Source of the DNA: VAZQ01 sp963721005
Lineage (GTDB): Bacteria; Pseudomonadota; Alphaproteobacteria; Rhizobiales; Xanthobacteraceae
Assembly (NCBI GenBank): GCA_963721005.1
Contig: CAVRHR010000003.1
Location: forward strand, 2,232,001-2,296,000
DNA: 64,000 nt
Direction of reading: 5' to 3'
In this document: piece after piece, positions 25,487 to 32,602 of the stretch
Layout: each line of letters starts with the position of its first letter
Position numbering within the stretch: the first letter of the stretch is position 1
Notes under the pieces: model-generated
Seen by the model: the letters and a program-made list of their open reading frames with translations, nothing else
Database searches by the model: none
What the model was told of the DNA's origin: nothing
Position numbers and translations under genes: made by a program

Positions 25487-25505
25487 CCTCCCCCTTTCAG
25501 GGGGA
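25487..25505 (+). repeat. Putative right attachment site
   Basis: Identical over 19 bases to 12581-12599. The following gggaat continues the family C repeat as in copy 1 (cagggggagggaa), and the stop codon of the amidohydrolase lies 5 bases further. Confidence 0.6.
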
Positions 25506-25510
25506 GGGAA

Positions 25511-26449
25511 TCATATCCGCAACAACCGGCGGGCGTTAGTGCCGAAGATCATGGCCTTGGCGTCGTCTCCGATCGGGGCGGTCTCGATGAAGGCGGCGCC
25601 GTCAAGATTGGAGTGGAACGGCCAGTCGACCGCGAACATCAGCCGCTCGATCCCGATCTCCTCGATGGTGCATTGCAGCGCGGTGTGGCTGAACTTGCCG
25701 CCGGTGGTGAAATAAAAATTCCGCCGGATGCTGTCCCGAAAGCTTCGCCCCTTCATCTGCCGCGACACATAGCGGTCGACGCGCGGCAGCAGGAACGGCA
25801 ACGCCTCGCCCAGGTGCCCCAGGATGATCTGCAGCCGCGGAAACGTCACGAAAACCTCGCTCAGCACCAGCCGGATCGCGGCCGCGGACATCTCGCTGGT
25901 GAAGCCGTGTCCCACCCGCACCATCGAGGGGTAGCCGGTGTAATAGGCGTCGATCACGTCCGGATGCGGGGTGGCGGGATGCAGATAGATCGGCACGTCA
26001 AGGCGCTGCGCGGTCTCCAGGATCGGCCAGAACGGCTTCTCGTCCAGGAAGGCGCCGCGGGTGAGGCCATGCACCATGGCGCCCTTGAAGCCGAGCTGCG
26101 TGACCGTGCGCTCGAGCTCGCGGGCGGCCGCGGCGGGATCGGGCGTCGGCAGGGCCGCAAAGCCGGCGAACCGGGTCGGATGGGCGCGGATCGCCCGGTG
26201 CAGGGCGTCATTGGCAGCGGTCGCCAGCCGGACCGCCTCGGCGGGCTCGAAATTCTGGGTGGCCGGCTCCACGTGGGAAATGACCTGCAGGTCGATGCCG
26301 GCTTCGTCCATCTCGGCGATGCGGAGCGCCCCCAGGTCGCTCAGCCGGCGGCCGAGCTCCGGGTCGGACAGCACATCGTGGCCGCGCCGCAGCGCGTGCA
26401 GCTCAGGGGTCCAGAAATGCTCCTCGAGCGCGATGCGGTTGGCGGTCAT
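25511..26449 (-). CDS. Amidohydrolase family 2 (ACMSD-like) protein
   Basis: 312 residues of the COG2159 TIM barrel that includes 2-amino-3-carboxymuconate-semialdehyde decarboxylase and gamma-resorcylate decarboxylase. Metal-site elements are visible: LEEHFWT near the N-terminus (Glu and His of the ExHxx variant), IYLHPATPH (His), LGHLGEALPF (His), and the late aspartate in MFAVDWPFHSN. This points to decarboxylation or hydrolysis of an aromatic or muconate-type acid. It is the first chromosomal gene right of the element. Before insertion its stop would have lain ~40 bases after repeat C and ~140 bp from the TetR gene. Confidence 0.88.
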   Translation of the reverse strand: MTANRIALEEHFWTPELHALRRGHDVLSDPELGRRLSDLGALRIAEMDEAGIDLQVISHVEPATQNFEPAEAVRLATAANDALHRAIRAHPTRFAGFAALPTPDPAAAARELERTVTQLGFKGAMVHGLTRGAFLDEKPFWPILETAQRLDVPIYLHPATPHPDVIDAYYTGYPSMVRVGHGFTSEMSAAAIRLVLSEVFVTFPRLQIILGHLGEALPFLLPRVDRYVSRQMKGRSFRDSIRRNFYFTTGGKFSHTALQCTIEEIGIERLMFAVDWPFHSNLDGAAFIETAPIGDDAKAMIFGTNARRLLRI

Positions 26450-26649
26450 AGCGTGTTCTCGAATTTCTGCATGTCTGCCAGTCCGGTGGGTGATGGCGGG
26501 TGCGCCGCGGCACCAATTCCGCCGTGATTCAAAAGCCTTGGGATCGCCCGCCGCAAAGCCGCCAAGATCGGGCCGCGGGCCAAGAAAAAACCGGCCTCGG
26601 CCATTGAACCATTCGCGCCGCCGCAGCGTCTTACGGGCGGAGCGATCTC

Positions 26650-26946
26650 ATGCGTACACATCGTGCATATCTTTTCGGCGTCGGTCTGGCCCTGCCCATG
26701 CTGGCCCTGGTGGCCGGCCTGCAGATGCCCTCGGTTGCGGCCTCCCCCAGCCAACCGGTCGTGACCGACGTGAACCGCGCCCTCAAGGGTGACCGGCTTC
26801 CGGCCGTTACCAGCGGAAACCCGGCGGACCGGCAGGGCTGGCAGACCCGGCAGCCAACCCCCAAATTGCCCGATGGCTGCGAATCCACCGTCAGCGCGAT
26901 GACGCGATCTTCCCTGGCGCAGACGCCCGGGCGCTGCATCTCCTGA
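26650..26946 (+). CDS. Small secreted protein of unknown function
   Basis: 98 residues with a signal peptide (FGVGLALPMLALVAGLQM, then VAASP). The C-terminal block LPDGCESTVSAMTRSSLAQT followed by PGRCIS has two conserved cysteines. I recall similar short exported proteins ending in GCES...GRC from Bradyrhizobium, all uncharacterised. A small membrane protein gene follows on the same strand. Confidence 0.65.
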   Translation: MRTHRAYLFGVGLALPMLALVAGLQMPSVAASPSQPVVTDVNRALKGDRLPAVTSGNPADRQGWQTRQPTPKLPDGCESTVSAMTRSSLAQTPGRCIS

Positions 26947-27037
26947 CCGGCGGCACCGCCATCCTGGACGGATGCGTCGTAACGGCGGGCGCGCATGCCG
27001 GCCCGATAAGAAACGCCAGAGGCTGACAGAGGGTAAC

Positions 27038-27148
27038 ATGAAGGTGCGTGACGCAAACCACGGCCGGTTTCTCGGCCTCGATTTCGCCGACTGGTCGCTG
27101 CTGCTGGTCGGGTTCGCACTGGCCGGATTTCTCGCCCTCTCCATCTGA
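27038..27148 (+). CDS. 36-residue single-pass membrane protein
   Basis: MKVRDANHGRFLGLDFADWS is followed by a hydrophobic helix (LLLVGFALAGFLALSI) that ends the protein. GAGGG lies a few bases upstream of the ATG. It resembles tiny uncharacterised Bradyrhizobium proteins with the same xGRFxGLDxADWS start. It lies 91 bp after the secreted protein gene. Confidence 0.55.
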   Translation: MKVRDANHGRFLGLDFADWSLLLVGFALAGFLALSI

Positions 27149-27176
27149 AACCGCGGAGCCGCGCGGCCGCCGGGTC

Positions 27177-27845
27177 TCATCGGGCCCGCACCGAAATCTC
27201 GATGCGATCGCCGAGCGGAACCTCGACCGACACGTAGCCGTTGCCGGCCCCGCGCACATAGCCGCAATATGACGCCAGCGCGTCGGGCGCCACCGCGAGA
27301 TCGTCGGCGACGATGAGCGCGCCGGGAGCAAGCCGCGGCTCCAGGAACCTGAGCATGGGCAGGTAGAGCGGCTTCCAGCCGTCGAGCAGCAGCAGGTCGA
27401 TCCCGTCCTCGAGCCCGGCTGCGAGCGTCTCGAACGCATCCCCGACCCGAATCTCGATCAGATCGGCGAGCCCGGCGGCGCGGAAATTTTCCCGCGCCCG
27501 CTCGGCCTTGACCGCGTCGAGCTCGGTGGTGACGAGCCGGCCTCGCCCCGCGTCCCGCAAGGCGGCGGCGAGATGAATGCCGGAAATCCCGTAGGAGGTG
27601 CCGAACTCCACGATGGTTGCGGCATTGCGGCTGCGCGCCAGGAGATAGAGCAGCCGGCCGACCTCGGGCGAGACCGGCATGTAGATGTCGCGCATCAGCT
27701 CGGCGCGCTCGCGGTTGCTGGGCGGCTTGCCGAGCCGTGCCATGGCGTCGCGGGCTCGCCCGAAGCCGGCCGGATCGTTCTGGTCGGCGGCCGCGAACAG
27801 GCGCTCCAGCAAGCCGGTAACCGCTGGGGAGTCGAGCGTGGACAT
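27177..27845 (-). CDS. Class I SAM-dependent O-methyltransferase-like protein
   Basis: 222 residues. The Rossmann fold starts near residue 75: ATIVEFGTSYGISGIHLAAA (SAM-binding G-x-x-x-G), then LVTTELDAVKAERARENF, EIRVGDAFETL and LLLLDGWKPLYLPML, then ALIVADDLAV. This order matches the COG4122 catechol/caffeoyl-CoA O-methyltransferase type. The Bug gene upstream ends with TAG immediately before this ATG (zero spacing), so the two are co-transcribed. Confidence 0.85.
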   Translation of the reverse strand: MSTLDSPAVTGLLERLFAAADQNDPAGFGRARDAMARLGKPPSNRERAELMRDIYMPVSPEVGRLLYLLARSRNAATIVEFGTSYGISGIHLAAALRDAGRGRLVTTELDAVKAERARENFRAAGLADLIEIRVGDAFETLAAGLEDGIDLLLLDGWKPLYLPMLRFLEPRLAPGALIVADDLAVAPDALASYCGYVRGAGNGYVSVEVPLGDRIEISVRAR

Positions 27846-28865
27846 CTAATTTATCAGCGCCGTGACCTTGTCGACGATCGGCTTCGGCGTCGCATAGATC
27901 TTGTTGATGAGGCCCGCCAGGCTCGCGCCGTTCTCGGGATCGAGATCGAATTTCTGCTTCTTCACGTCGGCGATGAACTCGGGGTCCTTCATGGTGGCGT
28001 CGAACGCGTCGCGCAGCATTTTCAGCACCTCTGGCGGCAGGTTCGGGGGCGCGGCGAACGGCCGTCCGATCCCCTGCCCGGCATACAGGAAATCGATGGC
28101 CTGGCGTTCCTCGTCGTTGCGCGCGAGATCGCGCGCGAGCGGCACGCCCTTGAGCTCCGGGCTCGCCTCCGGGGCGCCCTGGAACAGGACCGAGACCTGC
28201 TTGCTCGAGATCCAGTCGGGCCGCCGGCTGCGCACGCTGTCGAGGCTTTCGCAGATGCCTTGCACCTCGCCGCGCTCCATCGCCAGGAAGATATCCGCCG
28301 AGGACGGATAGCCGCTGACCAGCTTGAACTTCATGCCGAGCAGTGCCGCCAAGGTCTTCGGATAGGCGCGGGTGCCGGAGCCGGGGCCGACGTCACCCAT
28401 CAGCAGCTCCTTGTCGTAGAGATCCTGCACGGTCTTCACTGCCGCGGTGTGATAGGCGATGCAGATGTTGGTTTCCTTGGTGGGGGTGCCGAGCCAGGAC
28501 ATTTTGGTCGGCTCGAAGCGCGCGCCCGGCGCCCCGGTGATCGGGGCGAGCGGCGCATCGCGGCCGATGAGGCCGAGCACGGTGCCGTCCTTGGGCGCCA
28601 CCTCGTAGAGGAAGTTGGCCGCCGCCAGGCTGCCGCCGGCCGGCATGTTCTGCGGGATCAGGGTCGGATTGCCGGGCAGGTGCTTGCCCATATGCTGGGC
28701 GACGGCGCGGGCCCACAGATCGTAGCCGCCGCCGACCCCGAAGCCGATGATCATCCGGAAGGTCTTGCCGGCGAGCACATTGGGGCTGGTCTGGGCGGCG
28801 GCCGGCGCGGCCGCGCCCAGCGCCATCAGGCCGATCAGCGCTGCGGCGGCTGCTCTCTTGACCAT
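27846..28865 (-). CDS. Bug-type (TTT) periplasmic solute-binding protein
   Basis: 339 residues with signal peptide (ALIGLMALGAAAPAAAQT). Family blocks: FRMIIGFGVGGGYDLWARAV, LPGNPTLIPQNMPAGGS and MERGEVQGICESLDSV. It belongs to the same subgroup as the receptor at 3255, which also sits next to a class II aldolase. The aldolase gene at 28938 is 72 bp upstream on the same strand, and the methyltransferase gene abuts downstream. Confidence 0.9.
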   Translation of the reverse strand: MVKRAAAAALIGLMALGAAAPAAAQTSPNVLAGKTFRMIIGFGVGGGYDLWARAVAQHMGKHLPGNPTLIPQNMPAGGSLAAANFLYEVAPKDGTVLGLIGRDAPLAPITGAPGARFEPTKMSWLGTPTKETNICIAYHTAAVKTVQDLYDKELLMGDVGPGSGTRAYPKTLAALLGMKFKLVSGYPSSADIFLAMERGEVQGICESLDSVRSRRPDWISSKQVSVLFQGAPEASPELKGVPLARDLARNDEERQAIDFLYAGQGIGRPFAAPPNLPPEVLKMLRDAFDATMKDPEFIADVKKQKFDLDPENGASLAGLINKIYATPKPIVDKVTALIN

Positions 28866-28937
28866 GCGATCTCTCCCTCGCCGGCAGGCGCGCCGCCCTG
28901 GGGTGGCGTGCCGCCATTCCGGTGAAACGGTGAAATT

Positions 28938-29663
28938 CTAGCGCCCGAGCGCCTTCTGCTTCCAGAGCTTCCACGGACGCGCCTCGACGCGCTGCATGGA
29001 GACGTCGGTCAGCGCCGCCTCCTCGGGCGAAAGATACATGATCGGGCCGGCCCCGATGGCGATCGCCTGCGCCAGCATGCGGGCGTTGATCTCGGTATAA
29101 TAGGCCCGCCACACCACGCTCTGGATGTTGCTCCCCACCACCACGTCGCCATGGCCGCGCATCAACGCGGTGGTATGGCCCGAGAGCACCCGCGCCAGCT
29201 CGGTGCCGCGCTCCTTGCGGTTGACCAGCATGTCGGTCGGCCCGAATTTCTCGCGAATATCGAACACCGGGACGAAGTCGCCCAGGAAGGCGGCGTTGTG
29301 CAGAATGGGGCGGAAGGTCGCATGGGTCACGCCGAACGGAACCACGGTCGGGGAATGACTGTGCACGATCGCATGCACGTCCGGGCGCACCTTGTAGATC
29401 TCGCTGTGAATGTACCGCTCGGAATAGAGCTGCTGGCCCGGATGGGTGAGCGCGACGCTCTCGAGGTCGTACTCCACGATGTCCTCGGCCGCGACCAGCG
29501 CCGGCGCCAGCCACCGCGACATGAGATAGTGGGCGGGATTACCCGGGTGGCGAATGCTGACATGCCCGAAGGCGTCCAGAATGCCCTGGTCGGCGAGGAT
29601 GCGATTGGCGGCAACCAGATCATCGATTATCTCGGGGGCAACATCGATCACATTCTGCGGCAT
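28938..29663 (-). CDS. Class II aldolase/adducin family protein
   Basis: 241 residues. Metal ligands are seen in IVHSHSPTVVPFG (His-x-His) and ALMRGHGDVVVG (third His). The substrate-phosphate-type loop FGHVSIRHPGNPAHYL and the C-terminal RPWKLWKQKAL are shared with the paralogues at 2352 and 29968. The ATG at 29663 was chosen by alignment with these; a longer upstream frame crosses the divergent promoter region. Substrate unknown; possible roles are aldol cleavage or decarboxylation of an aromatic acid. Divergent from 29968. Confidence 0.88.
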   Translation of the reverse strand: MPQNVIDVAPEIIDDLVAANRILADQGILDAFGHVSIRHPGNPAHYLMSRWLAPALVAAEDIVEYDLESVALTHPGQQLYSERYIHSEIYKVRPDVHAIVHSHSPTVVPFGVTHATFRPILHNAAFLGDFVPVFDIREKFGPTDMLVNRKERGTELARVLSGHTTALMRGHGDVVVGSNIQSVVWRAYYTEINARMLAQAIAIGAGPIMYLSPEEAALTDVSMQRVEARPWKLWKQKALGR

Positions 29664-29768
29664 GCATCTCTCGCGCAAGAGCGGTTGAATTGGCGGCGAT
29701 CGCATTCCCGGTTTCGTTGTTTCTTGACGCAGGGGAGCGATCGATCCGGTCGGGCCGGGCGGCAATAT

Positions 29769-29780
29769 GAACACTTGTTT
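29769..29780. promoter_or_regulatory. Candidate operator, second copy of the TetR-site palindrome
   Basis: gAACACTTGTTT matches the complement of the palindrome at 11602-11613 in 11 of 12 positions. It lies between the divergent aldolase genes, 106 bp upstream of the leftward one. Confidence 0.35.
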
Positions 29781-29862
29781 TAATCCGGCGGTCTTGTCAA
29801 GCAGGCGGGCGCAAGGCCATGCGGGGCGAGACGAGCCCTCAGGCAAGCGCCGCCGGCGATAT

Positions 29863-29883
29863 TGACAACAAATCGGATTGTCA
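29863..29883. promoter_or_regulatory. Inverted repeat TGACAA-N9-TTGTCA
   Basis: A perfect 6-bp dyad 85 bp upstream of the rightward aldolase start. The size and half-sites are of a kind seen for GntR-type regulators, but no such gene is in the window. Confidence 0.3.
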
Positions 29884-29967
29884 GCACACAAACCCGCCCG
29901 GAAGGGCGCGCCGCAACCATGCGGCGCAAATCTCAACCCCCTGTGATCGCCATGGCTTCGCAAGATA

Positions 29968-30723
29968 ATGTCCTCGCAAGAAACACCCTTTGAAGCCGCG
30001 GTATCCGACCTGGTGGTGGCCAATCGCATCCTGGCCGCCGAGGGCGTGCTCGACGGCTTCGGCCATGTCAGCATTCGCAACCCGCGCGATCCGGCCTGCT
30101 ACCTGATGTCGCGCTCGCTGGCGCCGGCGCTGGTCACCGCCGCCGACATCGTGCAGCACGATCTGGACAACCAGCCCACCACGCCGACCAGCCAGTCGCT
30201 TTACTACGAGCGCTGGATTCACGGGGAGGTTTACAAGGCGCGCCCCGAGGTGAACGCGATCGTGCACAGCCATTCGCCGACCGTGGTGCCGTTCGCCTCC
30301 ACCCGGGCGCCGCTGCGTCCGATCCTGCACAACGCTTCGTTCCTCGGTTTCGGCACCCCGGTGTTCGAGATCCGCAATTTCATTCCGGATTCGGACCTGA
30401 TGATCAGCACCGCGGCGCTGGGCAAGGCCTTGGCACAGGCGCTGGGGCCGACCGCCGACGTCGTGCTGCTGCGCGGCCACGGCAATGTGGTGGTGGGGCC
30501 CAGCATCCAGATCGCCGTCTTCCGCGCCTATTACACCGAGATCAACGCGCGCCAGCAGCTCAACGCCATGATCCTGGGGCGAAACGACGTCGTGTACATG
30601 AACGCCGGCGAATGCGCGACCACCGACAAGGTCATGCAGGCGGTCGCCGGCCGGCCGTGGGACCTGTGGAAGCGCCGCGTGCGGCGCGAGATGCGCCGGG
30701 CCGAGGCCGAAGACCGGCTGTAG
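29968..30723 (+). CDS. Class II aldolase/adducin family protein
   Basis: 251 residues, close paralogue of the gene at 28938: VVANRILAAEGVLDGFGHVS, IVHSHSPTVVPFA (His-x-His), LLRGHGNVVVG (third His), RPWDLWKRRVRREMRR at the end. It serves as the intact reference for the frameshifted copy at 2352. A Bug receptor gene (30744) converges 20 bp downstream. Start at 29968; the ribosome site is weak (GATA before ATG). Confidence 0.88.
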   Translation: MSSQETPFEAAVSDLVVANRILAAEGVLDGFGHVSIRNPRDPACYLMSRSLAPALVTAADIVQHDLDNQPTTPTSQSLYYERWIHGEVYKARPEVNAIVHSHSPTVVPFASTRAPLRPILHNASFLGFGTPVFEIRNFIPDSDLMISTAALGKALAQALGPTADVVLLRGHGNVVVGPSIQIAVFRAYYTEINARQQLNAMILGRNDVVYMNAGECATTDKVMQAVAGRPWDLWKRRVRREMRRAEAEDRL

Positions 30724-30743
30724 CCACGCCCCCCGCGGACCGG

Positions 30744-31715
30744 CTATTCGGGCTGGATGCCGGCCGCCTTGATCACCTTGCCCCAGCGCGCCCGATCCTC
30801 CAGCACGTATTTCTTGGCATAGTCGAGGGAGCCGCCCTCTACACCGGTATGCATCTCGGCAAAGCGCGCCTGCACGTCGGGGGCATGGAGAATTCCGTCG
30901 ATCAACGTGTTGAGCTTGGCGAGCACGGCCGGCGGCGTCTTCGGCGGCGCGCTGATGACGTTCCAGGTCTTGGAGATGATCTCCGGCAGGCCGAGCTCCC
31001 CCATGGTCGGAATGTCCGGCAGGGTGTCCAGGCGCTTCTCCGAGGCGGTCGCCAGGATGCGCACGCGGCCCGCCTGGTGCAGCTCGTAGAACGCCGAATA
31101 TTGGATGAAGGTGAGATCGACATGGCCGGCGATCAGGTCGCTGAGCACCGGGGCCGTCCCCTTGTAGGGAACATGCGTCATCTTGGTGCCGGTCAGCGCC
31201 ATGAAGAACTCGGCGGTCAGGTGGCCGGCCGTGCCGACCCCGTTCGACGCATAGGTCAGCTTGTCCGGATTGGCCTTGGCATAGGCCAGGAACTCCTTGG
31301 CGGTCTTGGCCGGAAAGTCCGGCCGCACCACCAGGGCCAGCGGAATCTGGGTCAGCACCGAGACCGGCTCGAAGCCCAGGGGCTCGTAATTGAGGCCCTT
31401 GAACAGAAAGTCGCTGATCGAGACCGTCGAGTTGAACGACGCCAACAAGGTGTAGCCGTCCGGGGCCGCGCGGTAGACTGTCTCGGCGCCCTGGTTGCCG
31501 GCGGCGCCGGCGCGATTCTCCACCACGAAGGTCTGCCCGAGGCGTTCGCTGAGCTTTTGCGCCACCAGCCGGGTCGCGATGTCGACGCCGCCGCCGGGGG
31601 TCACGTTGACGATGATACGCACCGAGCGATTGGGATAATCGGCGGCATTCTGCGCCTGCGCCGCGCTTGCCGCGATGGTCAGGCCGGCTGCGAAAGCTCT
31701 CGCCAAAATCCTCAC
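30744..31715 (-). CDS. Bug-type (TTT) periplasmic solute-binding protein
   Basis: 323 residues starting at GTG 31715, behind GGGGAGGAGACCAC. The start gives a compact signal peptide (ARAFAAGLTIAASAAQAQ); a longer frame reaching 31904 was rejected for lack of one. Family blocks: YPNRSVRIIVNVTPGGGVD, VVENRAGAAGNQG and RAAPDGYTLLASF. It converges on the aldolase gene at 29968 and is divergent from the gluconate-dehydrogenase-like pair. Confidence 0.88.
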   Translation of the reverse strand: MRILARAFAAGLTIAASAAQAQNAADYPNRSVRIIVNVTPGGGVDIATRLVAQKLSERLGQTFVVENRAGAAGNQGAETVYRAAPDGYTLLASFNSTVSISDFLFKGLNYEPLGFEPVSVLTQIPLALVVRPDFPAKTAKEFLAYAKANPDKLTYASNGVGTAGHLTAEFFMALTGTKMTHVPYKGTAPVLSDLIAGHVDLTFIQYSAFYELHQAGRVRILATASEKRLDTLPDIPTMGELGLPEIISKTWNVISAPPKTPPAVLAKLNTLIDGILHAPDVQARFAEMHTGVEGGSLDYAKKYVLEDRARWGKVIKAAGIQPE

Positions 31716-31903
31716 GTGGTCTCCTCCCCGGTACCGCGGGCCTTCATGGGGACCCTTGCGGACCGCGAACCTAGCCCCGCTCGCGGCAAAGATGAAGTCC
31801 CGGGACGGATGGTGCGTTTCCGCTCGAGCAGTCACCTTGTCTTGCCTTGAAAAAGAAGGAAAATCCCAAATCATCTTTTGGCCGACCAACGGAGACCCGC
31901 CCA

Positions 31904-32599
31904 ATGAGCCAGCATGACGAAGCCCGCCGCGCCTTCCTGGTGGGTGCCGCGGTGACGGGTGCCGCCGCCGGGGCGGCGCTCGCTCCGGAGGTCTACGCCA
32001 AGGAGGAGCGACGACGGAATCGGAAGAACGCCCCGGCCGCCGCCATCCCCGAGCATAAGCACAGCGCCAGCGAGGGTTTCGGGGTTTTCTTCAGCAGCAA
32101 TGACGCCGCGACAGTCGCGGCCCTGACCGAGCGGATCATGCCGGGCGCTCCCGGCAAGCCGGGCGCCCGTGACGCCGACGTCCTCAACTATATCGATCTC
32201 GCGCTCGCCGGTGCCTATGCGGACTTGCAGGATTTCTACCGGCACGGGCTCGCGGCGCTCGATGCGTATTGCGCGGGGGCCTATCAACTGTCGTTTGCGC
32301 AGCTCCCGGAGGCGCGACAGGACCAAGTCGTCGCCGCGATGGCCGAGGGCAAGGTTTCGGGCTTCACCTGGCCCACCTCGCAGGCGTTCTTCAACACCGT
32401 GCGCACCCATACGATGGAGGGCATGTTTGCCGACCCGGCCTACGGCGGCAACAAGGACTTCGCGGGGTGGCGGCTGGTCGGATTTCCGGGCGCCCAAATG
32501 GCATTTACGGCCGAGGACATGCTGAGCCGGGAAGCCTTCACGCGCGGGCCGATCTTGGGCCTGCAAGGCCAGGCCAAGGGCCCGGGCGGGAGGCTCTGA
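31904..32599 (+). CDS. Gluconate 2-dehydrogenase subunit 3 family protein
   Basis: 231 residues. It begins with a twin-arginine signal (EARRAFLVGAAVTGAAAGAA). The mature part carries the subunit-3 pattern: FFSSNDAATVAALTERIMPG, KVSGFTWPTSQAFFNTVRTH, ADPAYGGNKDFAGWRLVGFP. In this family the small subunit escorts the flavoprotein through the Tat pathway. The flavoprotein gene follows 3 bp downstream. Start at 31904 after GGAGACCCG; an ATG 19 codons upstream would displace the Tat signal. Confidence 0.88.
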   Translation: MSQHDEARRAFLVGAAVTGAAAGAALAPEVYAKEERRRNRKNAPAAAIPEHKHSASEGFGVFFSSNDAATVAALTERIMPGAPGKPGARDADVLNYIDLALAGAYADLQDFYRHGLAALDAYCAGAYQLSFAQLPEARQDQVVAAMAEGKVSGFTWPTSQAFFNTVRTHTMEGMFADPAYGGNKDFAGWRLVGFPGAQMAFTAEDMLSREAFTRGPILGLQGQAKGPGGRL

Positions 32600-32602
32600 G
32601 CA

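Larger units (their letters stand above)
12581..25505. mobile_element. Putative integrated element with tyrosine recombinase (~12.9 kb)
   Basis: Bounded by a 19-bp direct repeat (cctccccctttcaggggga) at 12581-12599 and 25487-25505. The left copy belongs to a complete palindromic repeat; the right copy carries that repeat's natural continuation. An integrase gene lies at the left end, and a leftward replication/partition-like gene block fills the right half. A second direct repeat (gtgaccgtccgtgacc) lies just inside both ends. Chromosomal catabolic genes resume on both sides. Cargo is a Bug receptor and a metallophosphoesterase. There are no conjugation, capsid or tail genes, so it is a small or decayed integrative element. 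Confidence 0.7.
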
